Shown here one piece after another: positions 39,994 to 49,886 of a stretch of 64,000 bases of DNA. The DNA lies in assembly GCF_040869045.1 (NCBI RefSeq), contig NC_090323.1, positions 266,108,392 through 266,172,391 of the forward strand. The letters are read 5' to 3'. The stretch is from Eurosta solidaginis (Eukaryota > Arthropoda > Insecta > Diptera > Tephritidae). A program made the position numbers and the translations under genes. Within the stretch, counting starts at the first letter, position 1; every line of letters starts with the position of its first letter. The notes below the pieces were generated by a model. That model searched no databases. It had not been told where the DNA came from and worked only from the letters and a program-made list of their open reading frames with translations.

Positions 39994-40394
39994 TAATTTA
40001 AATACATATAGCTCAGATGCAAGCTCTGTTGATACAAGTGCGGCTAATCCTCTATCCAATTAGCATCAGTGGAAGTTGTCATTAAAGCAGGAGTCGAACT
40101 TCTCGCTTTGCATGACTGTCTCCCATGTCCTCTGCAGAGAAGTGAAAAAGAAAATGTTCACCCTCGAAATATGCAACAATTTTGCGCGCTTTATTTATTT
40201 TAAATTTTCTGAATAAACGAGCTTTGCTTGTCAGTTAAGTGCAAATCTTATCTCTAATACAAATTTGTAGGAAACATAATACAGTTAATAATCCTCGGTT
40301 CTGTTGTTTATAAATCTGTATTAAGTTAAGTATTGGAGGGCTCAACTTTTCCACTCTTATCCTCGGCGTTTTTTCTTTTTTTTAATTTAACTAT

Positions 40395-40510
40395 CGTTCT
40401 GGAACGAAAATCGACACTAATGATGGCACAACGCCGAAACCGGTTAGTCTCGAAAACAAATTTGACAAGGTATGACGGAAAATCGTTCCAATATACATCA
40501 GCAATTGTAA
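40395..40510 (+). mobile_element. Penelope-like element terminal fragment with hammerhead-like motif
   Basis: About 115 bases match the region just 3' of the Penelope ORF at 55745-55830 (inverted there), through GACGGAAAATCGTTCCAATA. The hammerhead boxes at 40413-40449 are GACA, CTAATGA, TGGC..GCC and GAAACCGGTT. The CTGANGA box has A instead of the essential G at its third base, so the ribozyme is probably inactive. Confidence 0.6.
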
Positions 40511-41223
40511 CTTTTATTCTTCTTTTTTGAAACAGCCTGAAAGTTGTGACGATTATTGACATTGTGTCGAAAACTTATACATTTTAGTGGAGACATTATG
40601 CCTTTTAGAACTATTCGTCCAAAATTTAAGTCCTTGGGAAATACCTCGAGGGCTATAAGTTTTTAAATTGGTCAAACGGCACTCTGTAGAAATAATTTTT
40701 ACATATGACTCTCTATGTAAATATGTATGTATAAATTTTCAAATACAAAAGTCTTTATGTAAAAAACATCTTTTGAGCTTAAAATTTCTTTGTATGTCTG
40801 TAGTTGACATGTTAAATGTGCCAATAATGTATTATTTTTCAAACTATAGCCTTGCCACTTGTCCATGTGGCAATCACGCCATGCGCCAGTTAGCATGGCT
40901 ACATTTCCATTTTATACGCCCTTAAAGGTACATTCGCTTAATTACTTGTAAATATTCGTTCCGATTTGTTCACTGTATGTTATGTAGTTATTCGTTATTT
41001 GCTAACTGACTCATTAATAATTTTTAACAAAATTACATTCCGAGTTGACCGTACCCGAGTATATCAATTTAAAATTTGAAAACTTTGGTTTTAAATATTA
41101 CTGTAAATGGGCTATTTGGTTCTCCACAAGACTAAAACTTATGAGTATAAAAAAATAAATTATACTTAGCCCGTTTTACTATCACCGCTGTTGCAATGCG
41201 ATAAGTATAGCTATTCAACTTAA

Positions 41224-41408
41224 AATAAATAAATGGCTGATCTTCTCTTCCAACTTGCGTGGTGCTTCTTTTAAATTTCTCCTACAAATTGGCGGTACAG
41301 GACCGACTTGTTTTTATGCCGACTTCGTACGCAAGGCAGATGAATTTTTACTGAGAAGTTTTCATGGCAGAAATACATTCGGGGTGCTTGCCAAACATTT
41401 CCGAGGGG
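41224..41408 (-). mobile_element. tRNA-derived SINE, body/tail part (minus)
   Basis: The minus-strand copy carries the shared body from CCAAACATTTCCGAGGGGC back to the AAATAAAT tail near 41224, but has lost the tRNA-like head. It abuts the plus-strand copy at 41409, making an inverted pair. Confidence 0.7.
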
Positions 41409-41763
41409 CGGCGGTGTGGTGGTAGCGTGCTCCATCTACCGACACCGAAGATCCAGGGTTCAAGCCCTGGGCAATATCAAAATTTTAGAAACAAATTTTT
41501 TCAATTAGAAAAAAGTTTTTCTAAAGCAGGGACGCTCCTCGGCAGTGATTTGGTAAGGACTGCGAGCATATTTCTGCCATGAAAACCTTCTCAGTAAAAA
41601 CTCATCTGCTTTGCAGATGCCGTTCAGAGTCTGCGTAAAACATGTGGGTCCCATCCCGCCAATTTGCAGGAAAAATTAAAAGGTGCACGGCTCAAATTGG
41701 AAAACAAGATCTGTCTAAAATCTCTTGGGAGGCTATCGCGCTTTGCATTTATTTATTTATTTG
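41409..41763 (+). mobile_element. tRNA-derived SINE, full copy
   Basis: The head GGTGTGGTGGTAGCGTGC (A-box part) and CAGGGTTCAAGCCCTGG (B box) are followed by the common body with CTCATCTGCTTTGCAGATGC and a tail ending TTTGCATTTATTTATTTA. The B box here is close to consensus. Confidence 0.8.
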
Positions 41764-41799
41764 TATTGTACCCCACGAAACAAAGTGCATTCGGTGGCT

Positions 41800-42140
41800 T
41801 ACGCGGCCCTTAAAAAGTACCCTATTATGAAAAATTACCATTTTCTTAAAATGCAAAAGAGTAACTGGTGCCGAAACAGTACTCGTTTGCGGTAATAAAC
41901 CTAGTGCTGAAAAAGTACATGGTTCTTAAAAAGCACCCGGTTGTTATAAGTACCCGGTTTCGAAAAAGAACCTGGTTCGAGAGAGTACCCGGCTTTAAAA
42001 AAGTTTCGCGGTTATATAAAGTACACTTTTTTACAAAGTATTCGATTATTTAAAAGAAGCCGGTTATGAAAAAGTTGGTACCTGGATGCGAAGAAGTACC
42101 GGTTTCAAATAAAGTACCCGGTTGTTAAAAAGTGCTCAGT
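41800..42140. repeat. Degenerate AAAAAGTACCCGGTT array
   Basis: AAAAAGTAC-CCGGTT units recur every 20-24 bases with many substitutions. The reverse complement is close to the arrays at 26545 and 60120. Confidence 0.65.
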
Positions 42141-42321
42141 TATGATGTATGTTGCTTCACTTCAATTGTATAATTACTCGAAAAGTAGGATTTTTGGATC
42201 AATAAATAATAAGCTTAGTTTAAAGAAACCCAAAAAAAACGCTTTTAAAGCACATCGAAACAAACTTTAAACAATAATGAACGAAAAAAATAGTATTATT
42301 AAAAAGGCGTTTTGTGTCATT

Positions 42322-43470
42322 TTTATACTCAGCGTGCTTTGCACACAGAGTATATTAATTTTGATTGGATAACGGTTGGTTGTAGAGGTATAAAGGAATC
42401 GAGATAGATATAGACTTTCATATATCAAAATCAAAATATCGAAAAAAAATTTGATTGGGCCATGTCCGTCCGTCCGTCTTCCCGTTACCACGATAACTTG
42501 AGTAAATATTGAGATATCTTCAGCAAATTTGACACACGAGCTTATCTGGACCCAGAATAGATTAATATTGAAAATGAGCGAAATCGGATGATAACCACGC
42601 CCTTTTTTATATATTTATAACATTTTGGAAAACATAAAAAGCCTGATTAGTTAGTAAATAATACACCCAGAATGCTGAAATTTTACATGTAGACTGATAT
42701 TGAGACTCTTGACAAAAATTAAAAAAAAAAATTTAAATGGGCGTGGCACCGCCCACTTGTGATAAAATCAATTTTATAAATATTATTAATCATAAATCAA
42801 AAATCGTTAAACCTATCTTAACAAAATTCGGCCGAGAGGTTGCCTTTACTATAGGGAATGCTTTGAAGAAAAATTTACGAAATCGGTTGAGGACCATGCC
42901 CACTTTTATATACAAGATTTTTAAAAGGATCGCACACAAAAATAATCTATATCTTAACGAAAAAGAGCTTTGTATCAATAGAATTTTACTTTCTAAATTG
43001 AATTATAACATTAAATTGGAAAACACTTAAATTTGAAAAAATGGGTGTGGCACCGCCCCTTTTTGTCTAAGCAATTTTCAATGTTTCGGGAGCCATAACT
43101 CGTAAAAAAAAGTTTACATACCGTAACAAAATTGGGTACGTATATTTTCCTTAAAGCAGAAAATATTTCTAGTAAAAATGGACAGGATCGGTTAAAGACT
43201 ACGGCAACTTAGATGTAAAACAAATTTAAAAGGTTTTAAAGGGTCGTAAACTAGAATAATAACCTATAACTTAGCAAAAAATAGTTTTGAATCAATGATA
43301 TTTCACTTATCAAGTTTTATTGTTGGAAGAAATGGGGAGACATTTTTTTAAACGGGCGGTGCCGCGTGTTATGTAGAAAAGTATTTATCTGAAATGAAAT
43401 GTGCAATTGAAACTCGCGCTGAGTATATAATGTTCGGTTACACTCGAACTTAGCACCTTTACTTGTTTTT
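42322..43470 (+). mobile_element. Mini-me-like element, copy 2
   Basis: It matches copy 1 at 7216 along its length: ATACTCAGCGTGCTTTGCAC start, CCATGTCCGTCCGTC at about 42460-42475, GGGCGTGGCACCGCCCACTT, and the end GCGCTGAGTATATAATGTTC. The first and last ten bases (ATACTCAGCG and CGCTGAGTAT) are inverted copies. Small indels separate the two copies. Confidence 0.6.
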
Positions 43471-44899
43471 TAATAATATCAGTATTTCTCGTTTATTATT
43501 GCCTTAAGTTAATTTAAAAAATTATTTTTCGCTTTTTAGTGCGATGTGCTCGTTAAATTTTTTTACTTATTTCGCACATACCAAGAATTCTCATTTCTCT
43601 CATTTGATTGTCTTCCTTCTTATCACCATGGCGGCTTTTACTTCTTTCTAGTTCATTTGCTATTTTTTTAGCAAGGTGAAGCACTGATAAAAATGCAATT
43701 ATTTTTTTCTTTTTGCTGTCGTACTTTGCGCTTTGCTGTTGCTGGAATTTATTTTCTACTGTAAAGCTCAAAGAGCTGAATGCAAAATTTAATAAATTCA
43801 CGTTGTACTTTTGTTTATTTATTTTTCGCTATTTAATAAAAAGAAATTCTTAATAATCAGAATCAACTACACTAATTGTATACTCATATTTATTTAATAT
43901 AAATTGTCGCTGCATATTTCTTTTATCATAATATAACTCATAAATAAATAAAGCGTATAAAATCATTGAACGTATAAAAATATCACATAAATAAAATACA
44001 TAAATACATACTAAATTATATGCGCTCATATCATATATCTTACGCTTTTTTATTTTCATATATATATGTAATTTATAAGTAAGTGTGAATGTAATATTCA
44101 TTTAAAACATAAACACATATGCATAAATATTGTAAATAAATTGCATTCACGAATTTCCTGCTCATTATTGAAATATAAGTACTGTTATATATAGTAGAAT
44201 CAATAAATTTCTGGCATTCTTAACTAACAAACTTCCCACATTCATTTATGCTAAATATATGTTTGTTTGAATTTTTCATTCCACCTTCTTGCCACGCCAA
44301 CTGCAAACTTCGCGGACTTTTTGTAAAATATCAACATGAAATCACAACCTCGCGCGCGATAACAACACCCCATCATACCATCACACGTCACACACTCAAA
44401 TAAACTTTTGCACGATTTTGGTGCAATTCCGTGGCAATCTGTGCACCGGAATTTCGTTGTTATTTGTGTGCCACGTGAAAATCAAAACCGCGCACACACA
44501 CACACTCAACTCCGTAAATATATATGCAAATGGATACTATAATAATTATAATAATGGCTCAACGTAATAATGTTACGATTCGCATTTGCTACATATTGAA
44601 ATGATTGCTACGAAATTTCGAAATTGGTGTGCTTGTGTGTATTAACGCGCTGCTGTTAATATTCATTCAAACATAATTGTAATTTAATGATATAACCAAC
44701 TGCTACATTTGTGTTAAACATCATTTGCACCGTTGTTTTGTCGCGCGCGCCATCTGTGTATCATCCTCGTCGTCGTCGTCGTCGTTCCCGTCAATCAAAT
44801 TAATAACATTTCATTGTATTTGAATGACTGTCCAATTGGCGCCACGTCACATTTTGCACCACCATCATCGTTATCATAATTATTTTGAAATGTTGACAG
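43471..44899 (+). other. End of intron 3: no gene seen
   Basis: The segment 44290-44860 is less AT-rich than the rest, with CA repeats and a (CGT)n microsatellite at 44767-44787. It could be a regulatory region, but no specific site is supported. Confidence 0.35.
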
Positions 44900-45065
44900 T
44901 TTGCAAAAGCAAGTTAGCGTGATGAGCATGAATTTATCAGCAAAATTGGATGAGCTTCAAAGGGGCGATCGACACTTGGAGACAACAGTCGCCTTGTGTG
45001 AAATACGTACACAGCTGCAGGAGCTGACCAAATCTGTGGAGAGTTGTCAAAGTGAAGTGTCCGAG
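44900..45065 (+). CDS. Glut1: Glut1 exon 4 (coiled-coil part 1)
   Basis: The acceptor is GAAATGTTGACAG ending at 44899 and the donor GAG|GTGAGT follows 45065. The one entering base completes a phase-2 codon: Asp if joined to exon 3, Ser if joined to the alternative first exon ending at 16525. The frame reads LQKQVSVMSMNLSAKLDELQ and continues with Leu, Ile and Val at heptad spacing. A coiled coil is therefore predicted, running on into exon 5. Exit is phase 0. This exon is the common acceptor for two transcript starts. Confidence 0.75.
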
Positions 45066-45639
45066 GTGAGTGTTAAGGTGTTGCATGCATGTTGTTCATA
45101 TATTTGCTTATGTAGATATAAATTTATATTGACGCATTTGCTAATGCAACTGTCTGTTAATTAAATTAAATGTGACACACATTCGAGAGTATATCAATTT
45201 ATTAGTAGTTGAGAGTTGTAAAAGCTTTACAATTGAGATTTATTCATGCTTAAAGGATATAAAATATATAATCATGTTTGTATGTATAAATACGCAGATT
45301 TTAGAAATTTATTAGACAGTAAAACTTTTCATTCTTCGTATTTATTAGACTTTTTTTAAAGCATTTACTTCAACGAAACACTCTTTCCTGAATTTTAAGC
45401 ATTAAGGCCCCTCCCCTCCCTATCCGCTTTGTCTTCACCCCTGAGCTTATGAAGTTCCCACAATTTAGAGTAGGGCCTTTCCCCTTTCACTGTCCGCCCT
45501 GTGTTCTCCCTGGAAAAAAATCATTTACATTGTCATCAGTTCTTAAGGAGTCTACAACTTTCAAGTTAAATGTGACTGTTTAACGATCACAAACATACCG
45601 TGTTTTTTATCGTCATCGTGATAAATTGCGCTTTTCATT

Positions 45640-46330
45640 TCTCTCATTTCTTCCCCATTTTCTCCCCTCTTCATTATCGCCATCACTTTCCTCTTCAACT
45701 GCATCTCACTAATCCGTTACCTGCTCCTTCTCCCTTCTTAACTGTTTATATTTACTTTCCTTTTCTCTCTTTTCCATGTTCTATGATTTCCCCGCGCTGC
45801 TCCTCTTCTATTCGCTTTCCGCTTTTCCTTCTCTTTCTTGTTCACTGCTCCTCATATTTTACTATCTGATTATCTTTTTTCCCTTTCCATTTGTTTTACT
45901 CTATTGTTCTGACTCTTAATCTTACTCTTTCTCGTACTCTTGCTCTTACTCTCCTCGTACGCTTCTTATTACCTTTACCCCAACTCTTATTCTTTCTCTA
46001 CATTTTACTTTCACGGATACTCATCCTACTAATTTTATTTCTCTTAACCACGCGCTTGCCTTTAATTTTGTTCTGAGCACTTTCTCCACTCTTACACTTA
46101 GCCTTATTCTTTCCCTTATTTTCAGTCTTACTCTTACTCTCACTCTTACTCTTATAGTCTTACTTTTACCCTTACACTTAGCCTTATTCTTTCCTTTATT
46201 TTCAGTCTTACTCTTACTCTCACTCTTACTCTTATAGTCTTACTTTTACTCGTGCTCTAACTTTTACATCCAATCTTTCTCATCCCCTCCCTATTTCTCT
46301 TCGCCTTATTTTCTCACGCCCCATTTTTAA
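45640..46330. repeat. Polypyrimidine tract with an exact 80-bp tandem duplication
   Basis: About 690 bases are strongly C/T-rich in intron 4. Positions 46091-46170 and 46171-46250 are two 80-bp copies (CTTACACTTAGCC ... TACTTTTAC) with very few differences. The sequence can mimic branch-point/polypyrimidine signals and form triplex DNA. Confidence 0.85.
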
Positions 46331-47089
46331 ATTATTTCATCACGGTTAGGTTTGTTCAAATTATCAAACCCTTTATTCTTATCCTTAGCATACTGCCCTA
46401 AATATTTTGGCTCCCAGAAGGATTTTACTTTATTGGAAGGAAACGAGCTACTCAAGCTACCCCCACATTGACAAGATGTTTTAATATCAACATCAGCCCC
46501 TCATTTGAACAAAGAAAATAGCTCACTAGTTATGCCAAAATTGTGCAAAATCGACTTGTAGCCTCAACAAAAGCCGTTATAGAACAAGTTAGCCCAGAAC
46601 TGCACAAAGCCTCACTTGCTATATAAACTGGATTGGCCACGGGAACTTATCGTTGAGAATTGAGTTAGAGAAGCCTTAAATTCATATTACCCTTGAATTC
46701 AACACACCAACTTAAATCAGAGCTATTTCCATATTGTGGTCCTAAGGTATACCGGAGCGGCCCCGAGATAATGTCGAAGGGGTCGGTAAATTATCCCAAT
46801 ATGATTTCGAAACAGAGTTCCGAAAAAATCTCAAAATCAATCACGAAATAGTCACTAAAACAACCTCAAAGCGAGCACGAAATAGTCCCGCAAATGGTTC
46901 TAAAGTAATGTTTATAATTTAGAAATAAAAGGAAGTTAGAAGGGAAGAAATATTTTCCCCCTATAGATAATACTGTGTGATATTAAAAAAAAATAATAAT
47001 TTTTTGAAATTAACCTTTCAATATAAATCTAACACATTTATATTATAATTTAATTAATAACTTTACTAAGTACTAAAACTATTTTTTAG

Positions 47090-47227
47090 GTAAAACGTGA
47101 CATGGTGGCGATAAAACACGAACTCGACACCGTGCAACAAGTTAAAGAGGAAATCGAAGAACTACGCGAATACGTCGACAGACTGGAGGAGCATACGCAA
47201 AGACGGAAGCTAAGACTTTTAGAACAA
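47090..47227 (+). CDS. Glut1: Glut1 exon 5 (coiled-coil part 2)
   Basis: The acceptor is ACTATTTTTTAG ending at 47089. The frame is 46 codons from VKRDMVAIKHELD through EEIEELREYVDRLEEH to LRLLEQ, a highly charged heptad pattern typical of a parallel coiled coil. The proposed donor is CAA|GTTTGT after 47227, which is weak. Phase 0 exit joins LLEQ directly to GLTFF of exon 6. If the donor is not used, reading runs on for 14 codons to a TGA at 47270-47272, giving a transporter-less coiled-coil protein. Both outcomes remain open. Confidence 0.7.
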
Positions 47228-47649
47228 GTTTGTAGCTTAAATTATTTGCCATGTTGTGTAATTAATACTTGAATTTCATTTATATTCATGTACAACAAAA
47301 TGAATACAATAACAAATTTCATTATGCGTGCGTATATGCGAAATTCAAAATTTTGAAAAACAAATAAAAACAAACAAACAAATACGAACAAAAATTTGTA
47401 TACACAATTATTAACATAAATGCTTTTACATTTTAAAGTGCTGAAAAAAAAAGTTTGCGCATAATGATTTTTACTAATACTTACAGACCGCTTCTTCATA
47501 ACCTCAATTTGATTTTGTTTGTATGTACTTACGTAGTTGGATAATAAATAATTTCTATTTGATTTTTGAATAATTTGTTTTATTTTAATTGTTATTTGCT
47601 TGTACAGACTTGTTCTTTTATTGAGAAATTCTAAAATTATTTGCATCGT

Positions 47650-47925
47650 TCTCCTTTGTAGTTTTTCTACAAGTTTTATGTTTTATGCCGACTCTGAACG
47701 GCAGCTGCAAGGCAGATAAATTTTCACTCAGAAGCTTTTCATGAAAAAAATATTCTCGGAGTGTTTGCCAAGTAACTGCTGAGGGACGAGCCTGTTTAGA
47801 AAACCTTTTTTCTTATTAAAAATATTTTTTTCTAGATTTTCGATGTTGCTTTATCCAGCGCTTGAACCCAAGTCCTTCGGTGTGATACGCAGAGCACGCT
47901 ACCAGCGCACCATGGCCTCGGTTAT
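47650..47925 (-). mobile_element. tRNA-derived SINE, minus copy in intron 5
   Basis: On the minus strand the head reads CATGGTGCGCTGGTAGCGTG and a B-box-like TTGGGTTCAAGCGCTGG. The shared body follows, ending near CGGCATAAAACATAAAA. It is antisense to Glut1. Confidence 0.75.
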
Positions 47926-48037
47926 AATTCTAGATGTATATACTTAAAATTTTGTTAAAATTTTAACTTTTTTGTCAGATTTGAAGTTGAATATGGTTGA
48001 ACTTGCCCGTTAGTAAGGACATCCCATAAAGTGAATG

Positions 48038-48450
48038 TGCACATTGACCTGGGTCGATTTGTATGGACGAAAGTTAACCGATATCGCGCCATCGATTTTT
48101 CGATAGGATTTGGGCTCAGGAAAAAAAGTTCCACCCAAAGAAATAATTTTCGAGCCTGCGAAAAAAAATGGCGAAAAGGTCAATTTTTTGACCAAAACAC
48201 TCCCCAAAATCTAAAAAAAAACTGTTTCAAAACACTTTTGTAAAAACGTTGGCGATAACAGTTTTTTGAGAAAAAAATATATTTTGGGTTTTGGGTAGTG
48301 TTTTGGTCGAATAATTTACCATTTCTCAATTTTTTTTCGCAGGCTCGAAAATAATATTTTTTATGTATGCGTAGTGGAACTTTTTTTCTGAGCCCAAATC
48401 CTATCGCTAAATCGATGGCGCGATATCGGTTAATAAATCGACCCAGTCTA
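48038..48450. mobile_element. Long inverted repeat (foldback-type element)
   Basis: The left arm (about 48044-48225) and right arm (about 48285-48447) are inverted copies. Matching landmarks are GGGTCGATTT, GATATCGCGCCATCGAT, ATAGGATTTGGGCTCAG, AAAAAGTTCCAC, TTTTCGAGCCTGCGAAAAA, and GACCAAAACACT. The loop is about 60 bases. The left arm has a 13-base insertion after GGGTCGATTT. It has no coding capacity. Confidence 0.85.
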
Positions 48451-48459
48451 GTGTACATA

Positions 48460-48900
48460 CTTAGTATTACCAGAAGTTTGTTCGACGACGAACTGTAAAC
48501 CCCTTTTTAAGAATCAGGGCCTATGTTATCCATGGTAATCATCGCCCATTTTGAGAAGTTGTTGACAGCCCCGGCAATATCCAGGAAGACAAATATGTTC
48601 CATGTTTGTCGAGCAGTATTTTGTCATTTATATTAACCTCTGAGTGGTTTCGGCCAAGAAATATAATGAGCCAACGGGTCAGTAGTCTTTTGGGTACAAA
48701 TTTCTGATTTTTCTCGTCAGAAGTGCCGCACAAAATGCATTCAAAGTTTTTCTTGAGCCAATCGCTGATCGTTCCACCGACATTTTCAGAGAATATTGCA
48801 TCCGGGACCGGCGATTAAACTTGAAAAGTTTGCCCGCAAAACTATTCGTAAAAAAAATAGTTTTACTGGATTTGAGCACATTCGCCTATTGGGATAAAAA
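48460..48900 (-). pseudogene. Unidentified coding relic (minus)
   Basis: A minus-strand frame reads GGTISDWLKKNFECILCGTS and continues to about 48540, with a frame switch upstream. Composition is coding-like and GC-richer than its flanks, but I recognise no family. It directly adjoins the foldback element and may belong to a larger transposon. Confidence 0.25.
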
Positions 48901-49265
48901 AAAAAACATCTTTTACCTTTTCCTTCCTAAGCGTTTCGACATTGTCATCATCATCAGGGAGTCTGTTTTCTTATAAATTTTGTGATTATTTGCACATTTT
49001 TTGCTACAAATAATTGTTTACAATTTTTACGTTGCCTCAAATCTAACCATTTAAACTTTTTGCTCGGCCCATTGGCGTACTATCTTAATACTTTACATTA
49101 ATATTTGCCCCTTTACTTGAGTGTTATAGTTTTTTAAGTTAAACACTAAACCTTTGTGTTTTTATAAACCACTGCGCACAATTCCATAATTTTAGTCAAA
49201 TTTCAAAAACATAATTTACGTTGTCAATTTTTGTTCTCTTTTCTTTTTAAATTTCTTTTCTACAG

Positions 49266-49522
49266 GGTCTTACCTTCTTCCTAACATACTCGATATTTTC
49301 AGCGGTGCTGGGGATGTTACAATTCGGTTATAATACCGGTGTAATAAATGCCCCAGAAAAGAATATTGAGAATTTCATGAAAGATGTATATAAAGATCGC
49401 TATGGCGAAGATATTACAGAGGAATTTATACAACAGCTGTACTCGGTGGCGGTGTCGATATTCGCCATTGGCGGCATGTTGGGTGGTTTCAGTGGCGGTT
49501 GGATGGCCAATCGCTTCGGCAG
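49266..49522 (+). CDS. Glut1: Glut1 exon 6 (helices 1-2)
   Basis: The acceptor is TTCTTTTCTACAG ending at 49265 and the donor CAG|GTGAGT follows 49522. It encodes GLTFFLTYSIFSAVLGMLQF (helix 1) and then GYNTGVINAP, the substrate-path signature of class I GLUTs. The first extracellular loop (residues KNIENFMKDVYKDRYGED), helix 2 and the MFS motif A segment GGWMANRFGR follow. In this loop human GLUT1 is N-glycosylated; I see no NxS/T in the equivalent stretch here. Exit is phase 2. Confidence 0.95.
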
Positions 49523-49589
49523 GTGAGTTTGACCTTTTTTTTGTTTGAATTTTGTAAAAATTATTTATTTTTTACTTCTAATATTACAG

Positions 49590-49714
49590 AAAAGGTGGTT
49601 TATTATTAAATAATGTGCTTGGCATATCGGGTGCGTGTCTAATGGGTTTTACCAAAGTTAGTCATTCCTATGAAATTTTATTCCTTGGCCGATTTATTAT
49701 TGGCGTTAATTGCG
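49590..49714 (+). CDS. Glut1: Glut1 exon 7 (helix 3)
   Basis: A 67-bp intron separates it from exon 6 (acceptor ATATTACAG ending at 49589); the donor GCG|GTAAGT follows 49714. The first base completes the Arg of the RFGR motif and the frame continues KGGLLLNNVLGISGACLMGF, then SYEILFLGRFIIGVNCG. GRFIIG is the conserved family motif in helix 4. Exit is phase 1. The following 3.0-kb intron is filled with retrotransposon sequence. Confidence 0.95.
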
Positions 49715-49886
49715 GTAAGTATCTAAACCTTGTCTAATAAACAGTTCAGTTTTATCGAGTTCACCTTTAAAACTGTAAATTAAACACCAAATAGAGTTTA
49801 CGTCTGCTGACTGATCAATTGAGAAGAAAGAGCCTTTATTCAGGAGCAAAATTAAAAGGAACTATAATTCCATATTTTCATTATTT

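Noticed and set aside
45600..46076. Leu/Phe/Ser-rich open frames
   Set aside because: Produced by the polypyrimidine tract, which lacks stop codons; no start or splice context.
48031..48458. Two similar small proteins on opposite strands (VNRYRAIDFSIGFGLRKK type)
   Set aside because: Both come from the arms of one inverted repeat and have no other coding evidence.
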